Positions 46,801 through 52,608 of a DNA stretch of 52,608 nt are shown piece by piece. Under the pieces are notes generated by a model. It saw nothing but the letters and a program-made list of their open reading frames with translations, made no database searches and was not told the DNA's origin. This DNA is from a virus: positions 1 to 52,608 of IMG/VR virus record IMGVR_UViG_3300020182_000048; one strand, written 5' to 3'. A program made the position numbers and the translations under genes. Within the stretch, counting starts at the first letter, position 1. Each line of letters starts with the position of its first letter.

Positions 46801-49800
46801 CAGACGGGGATAGTGTTACAACCCCTATAGCTATTATAGAAAGCCAGCTTGCGGAACAAAAAATAGGTGTTATGGAACACGAGCTGAGCCACGGGGTAAT
46901 GGATAAGATTTTTGCAAACGCTCCAGAAAAGCTTGCGGCTATGGCTGATCAGATTGAACTTTGGATGCAAAAAAATCAGGCAGGGCTTAATTTAAAAATA
47001 CAAAATCAGCTAAGTCCATACATGGTCGATTACACTAAAAGGATTGACAAGGCTGCTACGAAAGAAGAAAAATTAAGTCTTGAAAAAGAATTGCAGAGTA
47101 TTATTGCAAACGAATATATGGCTAACTTTTTTGAGCTAGTTGGTGGAGGAAAAGGAATGGATCCTCTAGCCCCTGGCAACCAGGCGTTCATGGGACTTAG
47201 TGGCTACATGCTACAAGATTTAGCTGGAAAAGATTATAATTTTGATTTCAGAGGCCCTGATGATTTTGTTGCGTTTGCCGCTTCAATAGCCAAAGGAATT
47301 AAAGAAGGAACAGTAAACATAAACAGGTTAGGCGATTTAAAAAAGCAGGTGGATAAAATAGCTGCTGATAAGACAGACGGCAAGGCAGCAACTCCCGCTA
47401 CTAGGCTCTCTAAGCCGCTACAAGACAAATTTGACGAGGCAGAAGAGGCTTTAAACGATGCCGAGGACATGTTTAATCTAGACCCGGACAATCCAACACT
47501 TCAAAAAGCTGTTGAGGACGCACAGAAAACCTATGATTTAGCGGAAGCCGCTTTAGATGAGGGGGTAGACGCTGTTCCAGAAGCAACCGCCGCAACAAAC
47601 GAACCTGTTAAAAAAGAAAAAATAGTTAGGCCTAAGGCTGACAAAAGCAAAAGAAAATACTCTTTAGACACGGAAGTAAAGAAAGAAATAGAGCCTAAAA
47701 TAGCCGAAGTACAAGCTATTAATAAGGTAATAAAGGAAGAAGAAAAAAGACTTAATGCTGAGGCTAAAAAAGCTATAGAAGATAAGCCTGAAACCGGGGA
47801 TGTAACTAGAACGTCTAAGGAAGAAGAATTAGTAGCACTTAAGGAAAACCCTATAACTATTAACGCAAATAACAGCCCTGATATAATCAAACAAGCTGCT
47901 AGACGAGATAAACTACAGAACGAAATAGTTAAGGCTTTAGACGTGCCCTTAAGCAAGGCTGCGCGATTGTTTACCAATGTTTTCTACAACAAAATATCCG
48001 AAAACGCTAAGCAAGCAACAAGCAGGGAAGATTACTTGGCGTCTGCAAAAGCCAACCTAACGGTTATGACTATCAATGAGTTTAAACCTGAAACTATTAA
48101 TAGGAAAGGCGAAAACGTTATTAATGACATCGAGGATATTATATTCCAAAGAGGAGGACTTAGAGCTGTAAAATTTGCAGAAGATCTTGGGGTTGTAGGT
48201 AAAGACCAGGGGACTTCAAGAGGAGCAGAGGCATTAGTAAAAATAGCGTCGAATGATACTGAATTCGAGTTTGAAACTAAAGATTCTAAAAAACCAGAAA
48301 AGAAATTAGTTAGCGGATTTAAAGGCGAAGTTAGAAGGCCTAGCGCTTTGCTAGCGAACGAAGCACTCAAAGCACAGGCTAAAGCTAAAATTTTAGAATT
48401 TTGGGAAAAGAACAGGGGTAACAAAAAAGTAGAAAACTTTAAAAACTTACCGGTTGTTATTGATTCCATACTAGCAGAAATATACGGTATTAGCGAAGGA
48501 ACTTTAACTGCGAGGTCCGGTAACTTTAACAAGGAAACATACAAAAGTGCAATTACAGCTTTTACTGCAAAGCAAGCTGTATTCAGAACGGAAGTAAATG
48601 GAGAAATGACAGAGGTAAGAGTGCCTTATGATCAAAGAGACTCTAAGCTAGCGGAATTAGAAGCAAAAGCTAAAGAGGATTCTAACTTTACTTTTGAAGA
48701 ATACTCACCAGAGTCTAGGGCAGAAGGTATATTAAGATTTTTACCAGAACTTAGCGTTCCTGAATACAAATACTTTAGCGGCAAAAGAGGTAGAAGCGCG
48801 GGTATGTCAACAGGAATGGGTAGAAATTTTACAGCCCTTGCTTACTTAGTTACAGGCAGAAGAACTCAAGCACAAGGAAATTTAGAAGGCGAAATTCAAA
48901 AAATATCTCGGGACGAATTGCTAGAAGCGATAGGAGCTATTGATGACGGCAATGGAAATGCGGTGCCAGATGTAGCAAAAGCTAAAGAAGCAGGTAAGGC
49001 AATAAACAAAATGCCGGGAGCGCAGACCTTACTGAGTTTGATAAAGCTTGAGGGTCGTATGATAGCGAACGAAATGAGTAGGGAATTTGGTAACCTAGAC
49101 CCTATGACATTGCTGGACATTGAAATGGGTAAAAACCCAACTATGTACTCCAAAAGCATAACGAATTTTGGTGGAGTAGAGGCTATGCTTAACATGGCTA
49201 ATGTAAACTACGATTCAGCTACTAATGCTCAATTATCCGTAGAAGTGCTAAATCATTTAAAAGGCAAATTTGCAAAATATCCTATAAGTGCCGCTGATGT
49301 TTTTAAAGCAACCGATACTTACCTTAGAAAAGAATTTGATGTCCAAGTTGGCAGAATTTTTGCAGATGAAGTTTTTAACGATTTTATAGGAAAAACAGAT
49401 CTTACTCCAGATCAAACCAAAAAGCTTATTAATAGCTCATACGGAAAAGCCCTTGGAACGGCATTTGACTATATACTCCGAGATAGAGGATACAACAAGC
49501 TTACCGCTGCACTTAAAGCTCTTGGCGATAAACTTAGTACTGCTGACATAGTAGAATTTATTGAGTTTTACGGCAGAGGAATCCGAGACGCGAAGGTTGA
49601 TGGAATAATAACAAACAAAGATCTATACAATAGCTTAGCCGAAAAGCTAGGTATAACACCCAAGGAACTAAAAACAAAGTACGGTGTAGAGTTGGCAAAG
49701 GAGACTAGATACCGTGTAAAAAAGAAAGGAGAGAAAGCTACTGAACAAGAGGTTTTTGTAATAAAAAAACCAGGTAGTGATAATAAATTAAAAGGCATCT

Positions 49801-52608
49801 TCAAAACAACCACAATTGAAGACATAAAAAAGGTAAGAACGCAAAGCAACGAAAGAATAGATGGCATGGCGGCTACCATGGCTAGCGATACTAAGAAAAA
49901 TAGGGATTTTGTTAAAAAAATAGTAACGGATTCTAAACAAGCATATCTAGCCGCAGGTAAAAACAAGGTTAAGCAACAAGAGATTTTTTTAGAAGCAAAA
50001 GCAAAACTTCTTCTTTTATCTGGCGGACAACTTACTCCTATGCGCAAAATGTATAACCTTAAAAACGTTTATAAAACCAAAGCAGCATCAATGCTTGAGC
50101 ATGAGATCTCTTTAGGTGTAATGAGGCAAGCTTTATACGATTACATTTCCGCTAAAAAGAATTTTGATATAGATGCTTATTTTAGTGAATTGTATGTGAA
50201 CATAATTCCTGTAGAGGCTAACGCTGTTTTAGATCGCGATGGAGATAGCACACGCTATGATAAGGAACCCGACGGCAAAGGCAAAGGTGGCTTTAAAAAC
50301 AAAGTTAAAGGGCTAAAGTTTTACAACGCTCAAGAAAAACGACAAAGAACCGCAGACAACAATTTTTATTCTTTGCCTTTGAATTTAAGGCAAAAAGGTC
50401 TTACAGTGGAACAATCTTTAAAAGCGGTTGAAAACTTTGATAAAGCAATAAATTTAGGAAATAGTCTCGACAGACCAAGAAGAGGTATTAGCGTTTGGGA
50501 TTTTGACGATACATTGGCAACAACTAAAAGCAACGTGTTATACACAATGCCTGACGGAACTAAAGGTAAATTAGATGCATCGAGATTTGCGAAAGAAGGG
50601 GATACATTTTTAGCTAACGGCGCTGAATTTGATTTTAGTGAATTTAGCAAAGTGATGAGTGGAGCTAAAGGCCCGTTCTTTAATAAGGCTGTAGATAGAA
50701 ACAAAAAGTTTGGCAACAAAGACGTGTACATATTAACCGCTCGCCCGGCTAATAGTGCCAATGCTATACATGAATTCCTCAAGGGTATTGGTCTTGACAT
50801 ACCACTTGCTAACATTACCGGGCTTGCAAGCTCAGATCCACAAGCTAAGGCTAATTGGGTTGTAGGTAAATTTGCAGAAGGCTACAACGACTTTTACTTT
50901 GCAGACGATCACGTAGGTAATGTGGCTGCGGTAGGCGATGCACTTTCTAGATTAGACGACGTGCAAAGTAAGGTTGAACTTGCTAAAGCAACTAGATATT
51001 CTAAAAAAATACGTGCAGAATACAGCACAATACTCGATAAGCTACGGGGAGGTGATGTAATAGAAGGCAATAAAGTGTTTTCGGCAGAGCAGCAAATAGA
51101 CGACGTATTCGACTGGGTTAAGAGTTTAGATATACCAGAAAAAAATCAAGCTAAATACAAAAAGGCTGCTTTAAACTTTGTAGCAAAAAGCCCTACTAAT
51201 TTTCCTGTTGACGCTGAAATTGTAGGTGAAGCTATAAGAATAGCCGAGCTAAAAAAGCTAAACGTAATGGACTTTAGCAATCCTCGCGACATTATAGATA
51301 AATTTGCAGGAGAAGTTAAGGCTAAGCGATTAGACCCTAATAAAGAAAAGCAATTTTTTAATAAAAAATCTTTACCTGAGGGGGTAGAAACATTTCAAAT
51401 AATGCCTACTCGTAGAGGGCAGCAGGCTGTTAGAAGAATATTGGATACTCATTGGGGTAAAAAAACTAACCCTTGGTGCGTAACGGCGCAAAAAAACGCA
51501 TACACCCCAGCAGAACAAAAAGAACGAAAAGAAAACCCACCTGGTATTCCTATTGGAACTACAGTTAAGGTTACGTACGAAGCTATAGTGAATGCTGGGG
51601 TTGTGGAAGACTATATAACATTTGATAACCTAGGCAACCGAGTGGAGGACGTTATGTTTGATTTTATTGGCAATTTAAAGCCAGGATGGGTTGCGGGAAA
51701 AGCAGAATACGACAGCACAGATCCTAACGATCAATGGGTAATAGACAGGGAAAATGAACAAGACTTTAACGAAGAATTAGCTACAGCCAAAGCCGAAGGA
51801 TACACTATAAGAGAGGGAAGCTATGATACTAGCCAGGATAATTTTTATGTTCAAATGGAGCGCAACAACGATCCCGAAGTAAACAGGGTTCAAAAATACG
51901 TTGCTTACTACAAAACTAAAGACCCAAACATGACTCAAAAGGAGTTTGATAACGGACCCGCTAAAGGGGGGACGGTTACAAACCCGGAAATAGAACCTAC
52001 TGGCCCAATTGAATTAACTCCTCAGTCTTTTCGAATGTGGGAAAACTACGGCAAACCTATCAATCCAAATCAGTTGTTTGACATGGGTGTAATTAGCGCT
52101 ACTGAATTTGCTAATGAAAATACCGTAGATGTAGTTGATGACGGTGGGTTTGAAATAGCATTTAAAGACGGTAAATTACTGGGCCTTAAAAACCTTGGAG
52201 GTAGCAAACAAAAGTGGTTTGACCGCATGGATCATGGTACAAAAGATTTAGCTTTAAAAGTGCCTAGAGACCCTAAGGGTAAAATCAATGGATCATCTAC
52301 TATGATGAATACCGATTCAGGTAGAGTCTTTAGTAGAAATTATACGACTAAGTACTCTAAAAAACTTGAAGGAGATATTAACTTTTTAACAAATGAGTTG
52401 TCTACAAAGGGCGAGGCTTTACCTGGGCAAACACTAAACGCTGATCAACAGCCAAAAGCAGTTAAAGATGTTATTAATACTCTCGATGTTAAAAGTAAAA
52501 CACAACAAAGCCGTATAAGATACAGTAAAGCTTTAGACGAGGAATTTAACAAGATAATAGAGCAAGAATCCGGTATAGAAGCATTTAAAGAGTACAAGTC
52601 GGTTAAAG
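43869..52608 (+). CDS. Giant virion/ejection-type protein with HExxH and HAD domains (partial)
   Basis: Open frame to the window edge: 2913 codons and more. Order: acidic N terminus; hydrophobic stretches near residues 478-500, 567-594 and 707-728; a metallopeptidase-like VMEHELSHGVMDK with H1004, E1005, H1008; charged coiled-coil linkers; a HAD phosphatase core with WDFDDT (D2211, D2213), YILTARP (T2290) and FYFADDHVGN (D2346, D2347); then a C-terminal region with NPWCVTAQKN and IAFKDGKLLG, KWFDRMDHG. Segments of the type (R/K)YSKxL recur (about 1179, 1264, 2377, 2829, 2885). Place and size suggest an ejected internal protein like T7 gp16 or N4 virion RNA polymerase, though no polymerase motif is seen. 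Confidence 0.8.
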   Translation, partial: MPRFTYLINDTKEVFEDYDSLIARLKKADEMGWSVKELTEGEDEEVEDSTDVSRAPAEESMIEKIDSPNFGEDLATSASEGSDVFAQPELESSSEDTSLDLPAVTIDDIESEAEKNEVINLEALQGLLGGDEDRVKEAMQAIARTPNMSLNITDYNQKEKTSSRNATLSYTNPDTGDIDETFDLRIQGRDLSKTEMSEKAKELRKFLNRYADSNALTAMGDQAETMLGSANLNPTEQEITEALPPKESMFEPQTKQRFTQKNKYSSTGEIEEFDVYPYDAELEAKRNQLISEGSDLGVDELIAKSKDMVYADLKEAKRQELLTQKTEQYLSDNIDKRSVATLGGAVAKTKKFKAWAAKEAVVIANTNSSVAKTKNLALASRYAEGTVQAAELKINGQTVMLGDLSDGSPVLTYETGVQITQQQKDILDSEQVELNASLEAFAPLMQDLNETGKKLGDMDAQLKAAGLNFSILDKSASTLVTGLGSIGVSLGMFGIKTINLMNYGSEVLTGQVGAENRFLRTEEALDEWGSQYSEFKEDIRGQYVRDLSVGEGFSSGKNFAKFVAQEIATQAPVLIAMAASGGTLAPYIVGAWTAGEKMMDIAYENSLMTSSERTGAFEAYAKAIGVGLANGVFTGLTTNPILQNGMKMFKGNTKKDFLLNLNDYWKLNWKRNLVYDNALELSGELATNVVENAIDGRPIFENADHVAVSSLGFSFAFSGLPFLQGAGIRALSPRKTTIDLDNRQKKIFDLEAAYAAVDKRTVAGKEIRTQLEALKVVQGREIAKAEQKAQNGISILGARGVQATTKTINEAKEKASNIVNDPTLTYKQKEAALEKIQNDFIVAKSTQEAYLSSAFRDEFILLEATDPDGYQGYMDQAMNELNAYVVTDQVKQKASDLYNAKLIRDKFAVNGKKVNSRAMLFETTKEAIAEVEKMAKAGEITPEEKADIIANLKKGAGGVNIKIGKTDKNGEFTYSLDADGDSVTTPIAIIESQLAEQKIGVMEHELSHGVMDKIFANAPEKLAAMADQIELWMQKNQAGLNLKIQNQLSPYMVDYTKRIDKAATKEEKLSLEKELQSIIANEYMANFFELVGGGKGMDPLAPGNQAFMGLSGYMLQDLAGKDYNFDFRGPDDFVAFAASIAKGIKEGTVNINRLGDLKKQVDKIAADKTDGKAATPATRLSKPLQDKFDEAEEALNDAEDMFNLDPDNPTLQKAVEDAQKTYDLAEAALDEGVDAVPEATAATNEPVKKEKIVRPKADKSKRKYSLDTEVKKEIEPKIAEVQAINKVIKEEEKRLNAEAKKAIEDKPETGDVTRTSKEEELVALKENPITINANNSPDIIKQAARRDKLQNEIVKALDVPLSKAARLFTNVFYNKISENAKQATSREDYLASAKANLTVMTINEFKPETINRKGENVINDIEDIIFQRGGLRAVKFAEDLGVVGKDQGTSRGAEALVKIASNDTEFEFETKDSKKPEKKLVSGFKGEVRRPSALLANEALKAQAKAKILEFWEKNRGNKKVENFKNLPVVIDSILAEIYGISEGTLTARSGNFNKETYKSAITAFTAKQAVFRTEVNGEMTEVRVPYDQRDSKLAELEAKAKEDSNFTFEEYSPESRAEGILRFLPELSVPEYKYFSGKRGRSAGMSTGMGRNFTALAYLVTGRRTQAQGNLEGEIQKISRDELLEAIGAIDDGNGNAVPDVAKAKEAGKAINKMPGAQTLLSLIKLEGRMIANEMSREFGNLDPMTLLDIEMGKNPTMYSKSITNFGGVEAMLNMANVNYDSATNAQLSVEVLNHLKGKFAKYPISAADVFKATDTYLRKEFDVQVGRIFADEVFNDFIGKTDLTPDQTKKLINSSYGKALGTAFDYILRDRGYNKLTAALKALGDKLSTADIVEFIEFYGRGIRDAKVDGIITNKDLYNSLAEKLGITPKELKTKYGVELAKETRYRVKKKGEKATEQEVFVIKKPGSDNKLKGIFKTTTIEDIKKVRTQSNERIDGMAATMASDTKKNRDFVKKIVTDSKQAYLAAGKNKVKQQEIFLEAKAKLLLLSGGQLTPMRKMYNLKNVYKTKAASMLEHEISLGVMRQALYDYISAKKNFDIDAYFSELYVNIIPVEANAVLDRDGDSTRYDKEPDGKGKGGFKNKVKGLKFYNAQEKRQRTADNNFYSLPLNLRQKGLTVEQSLKAVENFDKAINLGNSLDRPRRGISVWDFDDTLATTKSNVLYTMPDGTKGKLDASRFAKEGDTFLANGAEFDFSEFSKVMSGAKGPFFNKAVDRNKKFGNKDVYILTARPANSANAIHEFLKGIGLDIPLANITGLASSDPQAKANWVVGKFAEGYNDFYFADDHVGNVAAVGDALSRLDDVQSKVELAKATRYSKKIRAEYSTILDKLRGGDVIEGNKVFSAEQQIDDVFDWVKSLDIPEKNQAKYKKAALNFVAKSPTNFPVDAEIVGEAIRIAELKKLNVMDFSNPRDIIDKFAGEVKAKRLDPNKEKQFFNKKSLPEGVETFQIMPTRRGQQAVRRILDTHWGKKTNPWCVTAQKNAYTPAEQKERKENPPGIPIGTTVKVTYEAIVNAGVVEDYITFDNLGNRVEDVMFDFIGNLKPGWVAGKAEYDSTDPNDQWVIDRENEQDFNEELATAKAEGYTIREGSYDTSQDNFYVQMERNNDPEVNRVQKYVAYYKTKDPNMTQKEFDNGPAKGGTVTNPEIEPTGPIELTPQSFRMWENYGKPINPNQLFDMGVISATEFANENTVDVVDDGGFEIAFKDGKLLGLKNLGGSKQKWFDRMDHGTKDLALKVPRDPKGKINGSSTMMNTDSGRVFSRNYTTKYSKKLEGDINFLTNELSTKGEALPGQTLNADQQPKAVKDVINTLDVKSKTQQSRIRYSKALDEEFNKIIEQESGIEAFKEYKSVK

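Noticed and set aside
43869-52608. N4-type virion RNA polymerase in the giant protein
   Set aside because: No T7-like polymerase motifs could be seen in the translated sequence; the HExxH and HAD motifs dominate.
1-52608. CRISPR array, insertion sequence or integrase
   Set aside because: No regularly spaced repeats with unique spacers, transposase or recombinase motif were seen.

Overview
The window is part of the genome of a tailed, probably podovirus-like phage of marine Flavobacteriia/Bacteroidetes. The evidence is: a complete head and tail gene set; low G+C; starts preceded by A/T-rich sequence instead of a Shine-Dalgarno box; a flavobacterial-type signal peptide ending in TLTA|QE; and phage families (DUF5522-like, KTSC, DUF8033-like, DUF6321-like, 3TM holin, M15 peptidase) that I recognise from this group. 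All family names are recalled from sequence pattern; no database was searched. No integrase, DNA polymerase or primase is visible, so the replication genes must lie outside the window, probably to the left.

Left arm (1-10308): more than 30 small genes, all on the minus strand, read towards position 1. They end with a sigma-70-type sigma factor (29-799). A strict promoter-like element, read on the minus strand as TTGCAGAC, N5, ACG, N10, GATAATA, occurs 13 times with invariant spacing and divides the arm into short transcription units. Several copies overlap the coding end of the gene upstream. Two 21-residue microproteins are homologous, two larger genes are paralogues, and the octamer TGCTATAC recurs 13 times. 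At 2691-2963 there is a non-coding stretch with two tandem 53-nt copies of a hairpin element that differ almost only in compensating stem positions, plus a tRNA-like acceptor/T-arm minihelix.

Control region (10309-10606): a divergent intergenic region with palindromes, a telomere-like G-rich tract that could form a quadruplex on the minus strand, and the first rightward late promoter.

Right arm (10607-52608): all genes are on the plus strand. In order: a basic protein, tail fibres and C1q-like tail proteins, GroEL and GroES, a winged-helix regulator, an M15 endolysin, several Lys-rich small proteins, a 3TM holin, a BspA-type leucine-rich-repeat adhesin, a secreted small protein, a second GroES-like protein, terminase small and large subunits, portal, scaffold, major capsid protein, connector and tail proteins (including one of 1574 aa), internal virion proteins and a giant protein of at least 2913 aa that runs off the window. 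The giant protein carries an HExxH motif and a complete set of HAD phosphatase motifs. Late transcription appears to use a second promoter class (GTAGYTTTTT, 10-11 nt, GTRATTATATNATA) at 10551, 15586, 22401 and 32871; the phage sigma factor is the obvious candidate to read it.

Inferred programme: the host polymerase reads the leftward small-gene units first, the phage sigma factor is made, and the rightward late operons then build virions with help from the phage chaperonins. Lysis would follow from the holin and M15 peptidase.
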